Assembly: GCA_017610175.1 (NCBI GenBank)
Contig: JAFCCO010000002.1
Location: 1-43,318 of the forward strand
From: Candidatus Iainarchaeum sp.
GTDB lineage: Archaea > Iainarchaeota > Iainarchaeia > Iainarchaeales > GCA-2688035
DNA: 43,318 bases
Reading direction: 5' to 3'
Part shown: positions 22,084-30,859 of the stretch, piece after piece
How positions within the stretch are numbered: position 1 is the first letter of the stretch
How the letters are laid out: every line of letters starts with the position of its first letter
Made by a program: the position numbers and the translations under genes
The notes under the pieces: generated by a model
What the model was told of the DNA's origin: nothing
Seen by the model: only the letters and a program-made list of their open reading frames with translations
Database searches by the model: none

Positions 22084-24480
22084 ATGAGGCTTTCAAAGGC
22101 ATTTTTGGTCACTTTTTTTCTGGTTTTGCTGCTTTCAACAGCCTATGCGGTAATTGAACAAAACCAAATGAAGGTTTTTGCGGTAACCAGCGATGACGAA
22201 ATTGCCCTGAGTGCAGACCTTGGAGTTACAATAAGGTCCGGAAACGGCAAGGTTTGGAGCAGTGTGGAACCCTTGATTGGAACGTCCACGCAAACAACCG
22301 AAAAGATAGCCGTTGAGGTTGCAAGAAAATATTCTGACCGCGTTGACCAGTTTGATTATTTCTTTGACATTAACAGTACAGCATCCCTTGTTGACGGGCC
22401 AAGTGCGGGTGCGGCAATGGGCCTGCTTTTAATTTCAATGCTTCAGAACAAGGAGCTTCCAAGCAATGTTTCAATAACCGGAACAATCACGGTTGACGGC
22501 GGAGTGGGCGCGGTTGGAGGGGTCTTTAAGAAATCGCAGGAAGCCGCCCGCATTGGAATGGATTTGTTTATGATTCCAAAGGGGGAGGCAAGACAGATGG
22601 TAAAGCTTCCGGACGGAATCAAATCAATTAACCTAAAGGAATACGCAAGGCAGGAGTGGGGCTTAACTGTTGTAGAGGTTTCAACAATTGATGATGCCTT
22701 AATATATGCATTCTCTGATATTGAGTCAATTGATATCAATACCGATGCCGGTTTTGCGTTTGACTTTATTCCGCGCGAAATAGATGTCCCTGAAAGCATT
22801 GCTCCCATGAATGGGCTTACCCAATCATACATTGACAGGGCAAAAGTGAGGCTGAATGAGGCAAGGCTTGCTTTGAGCGGAACCCTTCTCACCGACCCAT
22901 CATTGGTTGACGCAATGCTTTCTCTGATTAACCAGAGTGAGAAGACTCTTGAAAGGGCAAAGCTCCTTCATGAGAGGAACTATTATTACAGTGCAGCAAA
23001 TTTTGCATTCCTTGCAAGCGTTAATGCCTCAATGGTAAAAGACATTAGTGACAACCCCTCTCTTCTTGAAAGCGGTTCCACTGTCTGGGACCTTAAGTTG
23101 ATGGATCTTAAAAAACAGGCTTCGTCAATTCGCCGCGACCTAAATAGTTACGTTCCGGTTGATTACCTTGAGTGGCACATTGCCGCAAAGGAAAGGCTCA
23201 CTTGGGCTGAGGAAAAGCTTGAGAAATTAATCAATAAATCTCAAACGATTGTTATCACAGTGGGCGGAGCCGAGCAGCAGGATGACAACCTTGAAGATCT
23301 TCGCGATTTGGAGTATGCCGCAGGATGGCTTGAGGCGGCAAGGGATTTTCACCTGCTTGGCGTTGAATCCCAGAAGAAGGTGCGCGCAAATTCACATTTT
23401 GAAAATGTTCTTGCTTCATATTCCATGACTGTGCGGGATGCAATGCCCCTTCTCAATGAGGAGGAGAAGGCAGACATTACCAGACGGCTTGATGCGGCGG
23501 AAATTGCCAAGAAAAGGGGCTGGTATTCATCCGCCTTGTTTGATGCGGCTTCAGCTCTTGCGCTTGCCAATGCATCCATCTATGTAAAGAACAAGGATCT
23601 TGAAGAGCTTGACAATTATTTGAAATTGAGAATTGAAACACTGCGCGAGGCAATGGGTGAAAGCAAGTATTCATTTGTTTGGGCAGAACTTTACCTGGCC
23701 CACGCAATCTACTACAGCGAGGCAGTTGATTTTTACAGGTCTGAAAAGCAAACGGTTAGGGCTCTTGAGATGGCAAGCAACGGAATTTCGCTTGTTTTCC
23801 TTGCCGAAAACATGTTTAATGTTGGAAGCGAGAACTACGCCTACTTTGAATCCATTCCGGAGGGTGAGTACGTAACTATCGGGCCGCGGGAAACCCCTTT
23901 TGGTTCGGAAATTGTTTACCTTGCTCTCTTGCTTGTTCTCTTGGCCGGGGCAATAGTGGTTCTTAGTGTCTTGATTGTTAAGCTCTCAAAGTATCTCCGG
24001 GTTTTGAGGCACCAGTCACTTGATTCGCAGATTGAATCTGTTAAGAGAAAGCAAATAGAGCTTGACAGGCAGTGGGATTCCAAAAGAATTGATGAAAAAG
24101 AGTATGAAAAGAAGAGCCTTGACTACCATTCGGTTCTTAGCCAGCTTCTGGATGAAAAGTCAAAGGTTAGCCACCTGCTTGTTGATCTGGACCGTGACAG
24201 GGCGATGCTTCTTGCCTACGAACAGGCTTTGCGTTCCCTTAAGAAGCGCAAGCAAAAGGGAATGCTTTTGAAGAAGGATTATCAAAAGAACTTTGACGAA
24301 TACAACCGGAAGATTGCCAGGCTTAGGAAGACAATTGCTTCAGGGCGTGGCGGAATTTCCAGTTTTGGCAAGAAGCCGATTAAGCCAAAGAAATATCCTT
24401 TGGTTGTAATTAAGTCAAAGAAGGCCTCTTTTAAAAGAAAGCCTTTGAAGTCAAAGCCAAAAAAGAAGAAATCAAAATAG
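22084..24480 (+). CDS. Membrane-anchored S16 (Lon-type) serine protease lacking an AAA+ domain (COG1750-like)
   Basis: A 798-residue exported protein. Residues 1-22 form a signal peptide. A Lon-type catalytic domain (about 30-215) has LVDGPSAGAAMG with Ser107 and GGVGAVGGVFKKSQEAAR with the paired Lys149/Lys150. A long helical, TPR-like region (about 255-600) follows, then one membrane helix (about 608-635) and a basic, coiled-coil cytoplasmic tail. The ATPase part of Lon is absent, so the enzyme would act outside the membrane without ATP. ATG 22084 is preferred over GTG 22078, since GGGTG lies at a proper distance. The TAG abuts the convergent SMC stop. Confidence 0.85.
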   Translation: MRLSKAFLVTFFLVLLLSTAYAVIEQNQMKVFAVTSDDEIALSADLGVTIRSGNGKVWSSVEPLIGTSTQTTEKIAVEVARKYSDRVDQFDYFFDINSTASLVDGPSAGAAMGLLLISMLQNKELPSNVSITGTITVDGGVGAVGGVFKKSQEAARIGMDLFMIPKGEARQMVKLPDGIKSINLKEYARQEWGLTVVEVSTIDDALIYAFSDIESIDINTDAGFAFDFIPREIDVPESIAPMNGLTQSYIDRAKVRLNEARLALSGTLLTDPSLVDAMLSLINQSEKTLERAKLLHERNYYYSAANFAFLASVNASMVKDISDNPSLLESGSTVWDLKLMDLKKQASSIRRDLNSYVPVDYLEWHIAAKERLTWAEEKLEKLINKSQTIVITVGGAEQQDDNLEDLRDLEYAAGWLEAARDFHLLGVESQKKVRANSHFENVLASYSMTVRDAMPLLNEEEKADITRRLDAAEIAKKRGWYSSALFDAASALALANASIYVKNKDLEELDNYLKLRIETLREAMGESKYSFVWAELYLAHAIYYSEAVDFYRSEKQTVRALEMASNGISLVFLAENMFNVGSENYAYFESIPEGEYVTIGPRETPFGSEIVYLALLLVLLAGAIVVLSVLIVKLSKYLRVLRHQSLDSQIESVKRKQIELDRQWDSKRIDEKEYEKKSLDYHSVLSQLLDEKSKVSHLLVDLDRDRAMLLAYEQALRSLKKRKQKGMLLKKDYQKNFDEYNRKIARLRKTIASGRGGISSFGKKPIKPKKYPLVVIKSKKASFKRKPLKSKPKKKKSK

Positions 24481-27468
24481 CTAATCTGCTTTTTCTTCAA
24501 ACACAGATTCCCTCAGCTTAAGCCCTATAACACTGCTTTTTTGCTTGTTCAGCGCAACACCAATTATTTGGTCTGCCGCTTTAATCAGCGGGTCGTTGTG
24601 TGTAATTGCAATAAACTGGCTTTGCTTGCTAATTTCTTTAATAATCTTCACCATTTTGAGGCTGTTTTCCTTGTCAAGTGCGGCGTCTGCCTCATCAAAT
24701 ATGTAAAACGGTGCAGGCTCATACAGCTGTATCGCAAACAGGAATGCAAGGGCTGTTAGTGTCTTTTCCCCTCCTGACATGCTGTCTATGTTTTGCAGTG
24801 CATTTCCCTTGTGTTTTGCCTCAATAATAAGGCCTGCTTCAAGCGGTGCTTCAGGATTGGACAGGCTCAGCAGACCGTCCCCTGCAAACAGGTCGAGGAA
24901 TGTTCTCCTAAAATGCTTGTTAACTTCCTCAAAACAGTCCATGAAAACGTTTGTTCGCTTTACTTCAATTTTTTCAATCAGTTCCAAAACAGCGTTTTTT
25001 TCCTCATCCAGCTTTTCCACTTTTGCCCTTACGTCCTTTACTTCCTCTGCAAGCTCGTTGAATGATTCGATTGCCTTCATGTTTATTGCACCCATTGAAC
25101 CAATCTTTTTCTCAATTTCTCCGAACCTTTTTTTGGATTCGCTTTCGTTGAACTCCTTTAGCCTTGGTTCCTCTTTGAACGGCTCAAATTCTTCGCTTAA
25201 GTCTGTTAGCCTTACCTGCAGTCCGCTGTTGTCTATGTTTACCTGGTTTTCCTGCTGTTCCAGAGTTCTTATTTTGTACCTTAGGCCAGCGGCTTTTTCA
25301 CCGGACCCCTCTATTTCAGAATCCATTTTTTCTTTTTTCTTGATTTTGCCGCGGTTTTCTTCCCCTGCCTTTCCAAACTTTTTCTCCAGTTCAGCCACTT
25401 CTTTTTCAAGTGATTTTGCCCTCTTTGTCCCCTCTTCAATGCCAGCTGCAAGAGACTTGTTTTCTTCATTTAATGCATTGATTTCATTTCCTATTTCTGT
25501 TGCCTCTTTTTCAAGCCTTGATGACAGCGTTGCATCAATCTGTCCAATCCTTTGTTCTGCAAGGCTTTTCTTTGTTTGGAGCGAGCTCCATTTTTGGTTA
25601 AGGCTGTTCATTTCGTCAAGCTGCAGCTGCTTTATTAGTGCGTTTCTTTCTTCCTCAAGTGCCTCTTTTTCCGCAAGCAGCTTGTTTGCTTCACTCCCTG
25701 CTTTTTTTGAGGCGGCTTTCATTCTTTCCGCCAACTTTTCGCTCAGCGCCGATTTAACTTCATGAATGTTTTTTTCAAGCTCGCTGTTCTTCTCCCTTTC
25801 AACGGGAAGTATTTTCAGCGAGTTTTCCAGCTCCATTTCCCTGAACACAAGCTCTTCAAGCCACTTGATTCTTTCCTTAATGCTTTTTTCCCCTTCCTCG
25901 TGCCTTGCAAGTTCAATGGAGAGGGCTCTTGTTTCTTCTTTTGCTTTTTGCAGCAGCTGTTTTTTCTTGTCAACATTGAGGGGTGAATCACACACCGGGC
26001 ACTCCGCAATTTCCTTGTTCAGGGTAATGCTTTTTTCATCAAGCGCACTTATTGCAGCCTGCGCTCCCTTTCTTTTCTCAAGGCTTTTTTCCAGCTTTTC
26101 CCTGCTGTTTTCAAGCGCTTCCGCCGGGTTTTTTTCTTTTGTGTGCAGGGCTTCAAGCATTCTTTGCTCTTTTTCAAGTTCCTCAACGCGCTTTTCAATT
26201 TCCTGCTTCTGCCGCATTAAGTCCTGGGCCTTTTCCTTGCCTGCGTTGAACCTGTGCACTTCCCTTTCCGCTTCACTTTGCTTTGAAAGCTCTTCTATTT
26301 TGAGGCGCTCTGTTTTTTGCGAAAGGGCCTTAATTTCCAAATCTAATTTTTGCAGCGCTCCCTGCTTCCTGGAGTGCATGGATTCAATCTTTTCGCGCTG
26401 TGCCTTAATTGTGTCGAGTTCGCTTTCGGTTTGCGGAAGCTCTGCTTTTATTCCGGCTTTTTCATTCTCCAGTTCTTTTCGCTCAGCAATTTTTTCCTGT
26501 GTCCTTTCGTTCAGCTCATCCGTTCTTCGGGAGTTCTTTTCAACAACTCCGCGTTTTGCATTAATCCTTTCCTGCTCAACCTTTATTTCCGAACGCCTTT
26601 CCTCAAGCTTTGCGCCTGTTGTGCTGAAAATTTTTTCATTTGCGGTAATTATCTCCTCATTCAGGGCGCGGACCTTTTCCTTGTCTGCCTTAATTCTTGC
26701 GTCAATTTCCGAAACCCTTGTGAGAAGCTGCTCGCGTTTGCCTGAGGCTTCCCTTATCTTTTCCTTGTTTTCCTTTATTCTTGAGCCGATTTTTTCAATT
26801 TCATTGAACAATGTTGTTGCCTTAATTTGCTTCTTTTCCTTTTCAAGCGAGTCAAATAGCACTGCCGCCTGCCTTTCCTTTTCAAGGTCCTCAAGGTAGG
26901 TTTCCCTTTCATGCAGCACTATGTTTGTGTCCCTTATTTTTGTTTCCACCTTGTCCAGGTTCTTCATTGCTTCCGCTTTCTTTTCATCAAATTCCTGCAG
27001 TCCAGCCAGCTCGTCAATAATTTGCCTTCTTTCGTCCGGCGACATTTCAATTACGCGTGTAACATCCCCCTGCATCACAATATTGTGTCCGTCAGGCCTA
27101 ATGTCCAGCTCCCTTAAAAGCGAGGAAATTTCGCTTAGTGTAACCCTGTTCCCGTCAAGCCTGTAAATGCATTTTCCCTGCTTGTCAATCATTCTGCTTA
27201 TTTTGTAGTTTTTTCCGTTGTGTTTGATGTGCAGGTCCACCTTTGCGTAATTTTCCGAAGCGTTGTTGTTTACAAGGTCAGTTAGCCTGCTTGCCCGGAT
27301 TGTTTTGAGTGAGGTCGCTCCGATTCCAAACAGTATTGCGTCAAGTATGTTGCTTTTTCCGCTGCCGTTGCTTCCGGCTATCACGGTGAAGCCGTCCGCT
27401 ATCGGCACTTCAGCATTCTTAAACGACTTGAAGTTTTTGAGCACTAATTTGTGTATTTTAGCAACCAT
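24481..27468 (-). CDS. SMC-type ATPase with a Rad50-like zinc-hook CxxC in place of the hinge
   Basis: A 995-residue ABC-type chromosome protein. N-terminal head: FTVIAGSNGSGKSNILDAILF (Walker A, around residue 35), VMQGDVTRVIEMSPDERRQII and ELAGLQEFDEKK, which are SMC-type sequences. C-terminal head: SMSGGEKTLTALAFLFAIQL (signature, about 898) and FYIFDEADAALD (Walker B, about 926), also SMC-like. Between are two long coiled coils. At the midpoint, where SMC has a globular hinge of about 150-200 residues, stands only ECPVCDSPL with Cys about 490 and 493, as in the Rad50 hook. Length is 150-200 short of normal SMC for this reason. ATG 27468 follows GTGA. No scpA or mre11 gene is adjacent. Confidence 0.85.
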   Translation of the reverse strand: MVAKIHKLVLKNFKSFKNAEVPIADGFTVIAGSNGSGKSNILDAILFGIGATSLKTIRASRLTDLVNNNASENYAKVDLHIKHNGKNYKISRMIDKQGKCIYRLDGNRVTLSEISSLLRELDIRPDGHNIVMQGDVTRVIEMSPDERRQIIDELAGLQEFDEKKAEAMKNLDKVETKIRDTNIVLHERETYLEDLEKERQAAVLFDSLEKEKKQIKATTLFNEIEKIGSRIKENKEKIREASGKREQLLTRVSEIDARIKADKEKVRALNEEIITANEKIFSTTGAKLEERRSEIKVEQERINAKRGVVEKNSRRTDELNERTQEKIAERKELENEKAGIKAELPQTESELDTIKAQREKIESMHSRKQGALQKLDLEIKALSQKTERLKIEELSKQSEAEREVHRFNAGKEKAQDLMRQKQEIEKRVEELEKEQRMLEALHTKEKNPAEALENSREKLEKSLEKRKGAQAAISALDEKSITLNKEIAECPVCDSPLNVDKKKQLLQKAKEETRALSIELARHEEGEKSIKERIKWLEELVFREMELENSLKILPVEREKNSELEKNIHEVKSALSEKLAERMKAASKKAGSEANKLLAEKEALEEERNALIKQLQLDEMNSLNQKWSSLQTKKSLAEQRIGQIDATLSSRLEKEATEIGNEINALNEENKSLAAGIEEGTKRAKSLEKEVAELEKKFGKAGEENRGKIKKKEKMDSEIEGSGEKAAGLRYKIRTLEQQENQVNIDNSGLQVRLTDLSEEFEPFKEEPRLKEFNESESKKRFGEIEKKIGSMGAINMKAIESFNELAEEVKDVRAKVEKLDEEKNAVLELIEKIEVKRTNVFMDCFEEVNKHFRRTFLDLFAGDGLLSLSNPEAPLEAGLIIEAKHKGNALQNIDSMSGGEKTLTALAFLFAIQLYEPAPFYIFDEADAALDKENSLKMVKIIKEISKQSQFIAITHNDPLIKAADQIIGVALNKQKSSVIGLKLRESVFEEKAD

Positions 27469-27530
27469 TCTGTTCACTGAAAAAAGGCAAATATTTCATT
27501 ATAATTAGAAGTGAAAGGCATTTAAAAACT

Positions 27531-28358
27531 TCAGCTGCCTTTTTCCAAAGCATTTTTTATATAGAAAAATGCCATGGCTAGGTTGGTGAAGCTTACTCCA
27601 AAGCCCCAAAAAAGTATGAAAATAATGCTCCCGATGTTTTCATCCGGAATTGCCAGGTCAATTATGTCACCAATACCAATTATGAGCCCGTATATAATTG
27701 ACAGGACAAACATGAATACTATTATGTTCCAGAACCTTTTTGCCGTAAACTTGTAGCTTGCCGCAAGCGCGTCCCTTGCCTTGAGTTTTTCAACGGCCAT
27801 TGCGTAAACTGTGAATGAAAGCTTTATGAATGTGTAAGCCATCAGCAGACCAAGCAGCATTAACACAACTGCGATTGCAATTCCAGCCAGTTGGTTGGTT
27901 CCAAGCAATGCAAGAAGAACCCACGTTATTCCCAGCGCAAAGAGGCTGATTACCCCGAAGAAAATTCCAAGCCAAACTATTCCGCTCGCATTTTCAAGTG
28001 TTGCCGAGAATGCCGCTCCAATTGAAACCTTTTCGGCAAGCGTGTCGTTTGCAATTCTTGCGTAGAAAAAAGCGCTTGCAATCCACATTACTATTGATAA
28101 AAGCAATAGGAATGCAATTGCCGCAAGTTCGATTGGATACATTGCCACAATATGAAGCGGGAATGCAAGAAGCGGGCCCTCAGGGAGATTTCCAAGCAAA
28201 AGCACTTCAACAATGAAATTAATTAAAGCGTCCTGCAGCAGGAATCCCGCCGCAAAAACAACCAGTGCAAACAGGATTGCCGGCAAAATCACCAGCGGCT
28301 TCTTAATTAACGCCTTTAGCGAGCCAATTATGGATTCAATCAATTTTAAACGCCTCAC
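27531..28358 (-). CDS. Multi-pass membrane protein of unknown function
   Basis: A 275-residue protein with about six hydrophobic spans: near residues 22-45, 70-95, 122-145, 150-180, 210-232 and 240-262. A conserved-looking loop ARDALAASYKFTAKRFW precedes the fifth span. This is the layout of the archaeal DUF4013/DUF7847 type, but I cannot fix the family. GTG start overlaps the stop of the upstream two-span protein (GTGA). Likely a transport or envelope role; no catalytic residues seen. Confidence 0.72.
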   Translation of the reverse strand: MRRLKLIESIIGSLKALIKKPLVILPAILFALVVFAAGFLLQDALINFIVEVLLLGNLPEGPLLAFPLHIVAMYPIELAAIAFLLLLSIVMWIASAFFYARIANDTLAEKVSIGAAFSATLENASGIVWLGIFFGVISLFALGITWVLLALLGTNQLAGIAIAVVLMLLGLLMAYTFIKLSFTVYAMAVEKLKARDALAASYKFTAKRFWNIIVFMFVLSIIYGLIIGIGDIIDLAIPDENIGSIIFILFWGFGVSFTNLAMAFFYIKNALEKGS

Positions 28359-28591
28359 GCGCCCGACGTTTGAAGCACGCCAAGCATGTGCCTTGCTTTC
28401 TTAAAGCTGATATAGCTTATTGCAACCAAAAGAATCGTTGCTACATAGAAACCAAAAGCGGGGTAAACAATTCCCATAAACTGAATCGCAACTCCCTCTA
28501 CAAGTGCGACTATTGCAAACCCGACAAAGAGAATTGTGGTAATAAAATATCCTGCAGTTGTAACTGCGTATTTTTGCTTTTCGCCCAACAA
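28355..28591 (-). CDS. Small two-span membrane protein
   Basis: A 78-residue protein with two hydrophobic helices (residues 12-36 and 38-62) and a short basic tail. TTG start, six bases after GGTGA. It is translationally coupled to the six-span protein downstream, so the two may form one complex. Family not recognised. Confidence 0.65.
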   Translation of the reverse strand: MLGEKQKYAVTTAGYFITTILFVGFAIVALVEGVAIQFMGIVYPAFGFYVATILLVAISYISFKKARHMLGVLQTSGA

Positions 28592-28779
28592 AGTAAATCA
28601 CCTTTTCAATAAAGTAATTCTCTTCGATTATTTAAATCTATGGTTTCCAGTTATTTTCAGGCAGAACTTTTGCTGCCCGTTTTTGCGGGGGAATTGCGTG
28701 GGAAAAAGCTTTATATTCTTTGCCTTTCACAATTTAATTAACTAAATCTTCTTTATTTACCAAATTTAGTGGTGTTTTA

Positions 28780-29061
28780 ATGGATTTACCAAAAGTTGTG
28801 AAGGATTACTGCAAGAAGTGCAACAAGCACACAGGGCACAAGCTTAAGCACTTTAAGGCTGCAAAGGGCCGTGCCTTGAGCGAGGGCAACAGGAAGAACG
28901 CAGTGATTAAGAAGGGTTACAAGGGAAAATACCAGTTTCCTGCAACAATCAAGAAACAGAACAAAAAGCCAACATTTGTTGCCGAATGCGATGTTTGCCA
29001 GGCAAAACACTATTTTGTCATCCACAAAAGGATGAAAAAGGTAGAACTCAAAGCGGCTTAA
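28780..29061 (+). CDS. rpl44e: Large ribosomal subunit protein eL42 (L44e)
   Basis: A 93-residue zinc-ribbon ribosomal protein near the E site. Cysteines C11-x2-C14 and C70-x2-C73 form the metal site, and the middle is very basic (KKGYKGKYQFPATIKKQNKK). GGTG lies six bases before the ATG. TTTATATTC at about 28709-28718 is the promoter. ACTAAAT and ATTTAGT in the leader can pair just before the ribosome-binding site. In many archaea S27e follows; here it does not. Confidence 0.94.
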   Translation: MDLPKVVKDYCKKCNKHTGHKLKHFKAAKGRALSEGNRKNAVIKKGYKGKYQFPATIKKQNKKPTFVAECDVCQAKHYFVIHKRMKKVELKAA

Positions 29062-29099
29062 CAAACCCCTTTAAATTCTTTTTTTGTTAATTCTGTGTT

Positions 29100-29927
29100 A
29101 TGACACAGAGAAACAACATTCTCTTAATTGTAAAACAGAGCCCAGGAATTGACTACAATTCTTTGCTGAACAAGGTTTCAAGCAGTTACGGGAGCGTGAA
29201 CAGCGCAAGGGCAGCACTAAGCCGTGCGCTCAAGGACCTGAATGCTTTGGGAATGCTTAAGCGCAAGGGCAACAATTTCTTTGTTACTGAAAAGGGGGCG
29301 GCTGAAATAAGCGGTGAGATGAAGAACAAGCTTCTCATAAAGCTCAACCAAAGCCTTGCCTCCAAAAACCCTGTTGACGAGATAGACAAGGTTGTTGAAA
29401 TGCTTTCCACCCTAATCCAGCGAAGCAAGCAGGACCGTGACCTGCTAAAGGCAGCAAGGGGGAGCACTGAATTTTACTTAAGCGACCTTGCAGAACTGCA
29501 GACTAATTTGGGCAAGAGAATCCACACCCTACAGTATCTTGGAAAAATAATGGGCCAGCACATTTCCTCACTTGAAGAACTTGATTTCAATGACCGGCGC
29601 AGGCTCAGCCTCAATTCTGAATCCAAAAAAACAATTTCCAACTTAATTTCCGAAAGCGGACTCTCAGAAATTTCCGCCGAATTCAGAAACCCTGCATTGC
29701 TTGAAAAATTCTGTTCATCCCTTGCCCTAAAAAGCCAGGGAAACTCGGTTTCAATTGCCTCATCAAAACTTCCCGCGCTTTTGAAATTCATTGACGGCGG
29801 CGGGCTTGGTGAAAGAAACGCGGTAAGCATTTATCTTCCATCTCTAATACTCAGAATTGACGCCCCCTATGTTTACTTTATCGGCCCTTTTGGAAAGCTT
29901 GAGTCCCTGTTCGGGAAGGCACCTTAG
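29100..29927 (+). CDS. Winged-helix domain protein of unknown function
   Basis: A 275-residue protein. Residues 1-75 look like a winged helix (NILLIVKQSPGIDYNSLLNKV ... ALSRALKDLNALGMLKRKGNNFFVTEKGAAEI, read in parts). The middle (about 85-170) is helical and may form a coiled coil; the C-terminal domain is not recognised. A CTTTAAATTC box about 25 bases upstream puts the start point at the ATG, so the mRNA is probably leaderless. A DNA-binding regulator is likely; target unknown. Confidence 0.65.
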   Translation: MTQRNNILLIVKQSPGIDYNSLLNKVSSSYGSVNSARAALSRALKDLNALGMLKRKGNNFFVTEKGAAEISGEMKNKLLIKLNQSLASKNPVDEIDKVVEMLSTLIQRSKQDRDLLKAARGSTEFYLSDLAELQTNLGKRIHTLQYLGKIMGQHISSLEELDFNDRRRLSLNSESKKTISNLISESGLSEISAEFRNPALLEKFCSSLALKSQGNSVSIASSKLPALLKFIDGGGLGERNAVSIYLPSLILRIDAPYVYFIGPFGKLESLFGKAP

Positions 29928-29937
29928 TTTAAAAAAT
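29928..29937 (+). promoter_or_regulatory. TATA box of the tRNA-Gly gene
   Basis: TTTAAAAAAT lies about 25-34 bases before the 5' end of the tRNA. No second promoter is visible between the tRNA and the racemase gene. Confidence 0.5.
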
Positions 29938-29961
29938 TTGTTTTACTTAAATTTATTGGAT

Positions 29962-30033
29962 GCGGCTATAGTCTAGTGGTTAGGATCTGAGCTTCCCAAG
30001 CTTATGACCCGGGTTCGAGTCCCGGTAGCCGCA
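29962..30033 (+). tRNA. tRNA-Gly (anticodon CCC)
   Basis: A 72-base cloverleaf. Acceptor GCGGCTA pairs with TAGCCGC, with discriminator A at 30033. The D arm is GTCT/GGAT with AGTGGTTA. The anticodon arm TGAGC/GCTTA holds loop TTCCCAA, with CCC at 29995-29997. The T arm CCGGG/CCCGG holds TTCGAGT. CCA is not encoded and there is no intron. Confidence 0.95.
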
Positions 30034-30056
30034 CTTTTGCATGGAGATAGATTGAT

Positions 30057-30749
30057 ATGAAAACAATTGGTCTTATTGGCGGAATGAGTTGGGAGTCTTC
30101 GTTGGAATATTACAGAATACTTAACGAAACCGTTAAAGAAAAGCTTGGGGGCATGCATTCGGCAAAAAGCTTGATGTACTCTGTTGATTTTGAGGATGTT
30201 GAAAAACTGCAGTACAAGGGGGACTGGGAAAAATTAACTGAATTAATGGTTGAGGCTGCCAGAAATCTGGAGGCAGGCGGGGCGGATTTAGTAATAATTT
30301 GCACAAACACAATGCACAAGATGGCTGAGGAAGTTCAGGCCGGCGTAAAAATACCCTTGCTCCACATCGCAGACGCCAGTGCAGAAAAAATAATGGAAAG
30401 GGGAATCAAGACTGTTGGTTTGCTGGGTACAAAGTTCACGATGGAAGAAGATTTTTACAAGGGCAAATTAATTGAAGAATTCGGAATAGACGTTGTTATT
30501 CCCAGTGAAGAGGAAAGGCAAGTCGTTCACGATGTAATATACAATGAATTGTGTTTGGGAAAGGTTACTCCCGCTTCTAAAGAAAAGTTCAAAAAAATAA
30601 TTCAGAATCTGGTTTCCAAAGGGGCGGAAGGAGTCATTCTCGGATGCACCGAAATTCCCCTGTTAATTAAGCAGCAAGATGTGGAAATCCCCTTGTTTGA
30701 CACAACAGAGATTCACGCAAAAGCCGCAGTGGAATATGCATTAAGATAA
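30057..30749 (+). CDS. Aspartate/glutamate racemase family protein
   Basis: A 230-residue two-domain racemase. It begins KTIGLIGGMSWESS; the two catalytic cysteines are in IICTNTMHK and ILGCTEIPLL, so both domains are intact. Such PLP-free enzymes interconvert L- and D-aspartate or glutamate. GGAG lies ten bases before the ATG. Only 23 bases separate it from the tRNA, leaving no room for a promoter, so it is probably read on the tRNA transcript. Similarity of motifs to bacterial forms suggests acquisition by transfer, but I cannot prove it. Confidence 0.88.
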   Translation: MKTIGLIGGMSWESSLEYYRILNETVKEKLGGMHSAKSLMYSVDFEDVEKLQYKGDWEKLTELMVEAARNLEAGGADLVIICTNTMHKMAEEVQAGVKIPLLHIADASAEKIMERGIKTVGLLGTKFTMEEDFYKGKLIEEFGIDVVIPSEEERQVVHDVIYNELCLGKVTPASKEKFKKIIQNLVSKGAEGVILGCTEIPLLIKQQDVEIPLFDTTEIHAKAAVEYALR

Positions 30750-30856
30750 AAGCCCCAGTCGAGTATCAGGATTTTCCGGTAAAGTTCATCGCTTCCAAGG
30801 TGGCCCTTTGCCATTTGGGAAACTATTGCACCTGCAGGGCAATTCTTGGTTCGCAT
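30713..30856 (-). CDS. Possible small protein (47 aa) downstream of the SDR gene
   Basis: An ATG three bases after the SDR stop opens a 47-codon frame (MRTKNCPAGAIVSQMAKGHL then GSDELYRKILILDWGFY and a short tail). AGGT lies a few bases upstream. Its composition looks protein-like, but it runs 37 bases into the 3' end of the racemase gene on the other strand and has no recognised family. It could be a remnant of a longer gene. Confidence 0.25.
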   Translation of the reverse strand: MRTKNCPAGAIVSQMAKGHLGSDELYRKILILDWGFYLNAYSTAAFA

Positions 30857-30859
30857 GAA

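Noticed and set aside
24779..26899. Two long open frames (328 and 377 codons) on the plus strand
   Set aside because: They lie antisense to the SMC coiled coil and are very rich in Ser, Phe and Cys, which is what the reverse of Lys/Glu-rich helices gives. No start signals or motifs.
28660..28690. Hairpins GGCAG...CTGCC and CCCG...CGGG between two divergent genes
   Set aside because: They lie upstream of both promoters, share bases, and are short, so no RNA or terminator role can be supported.
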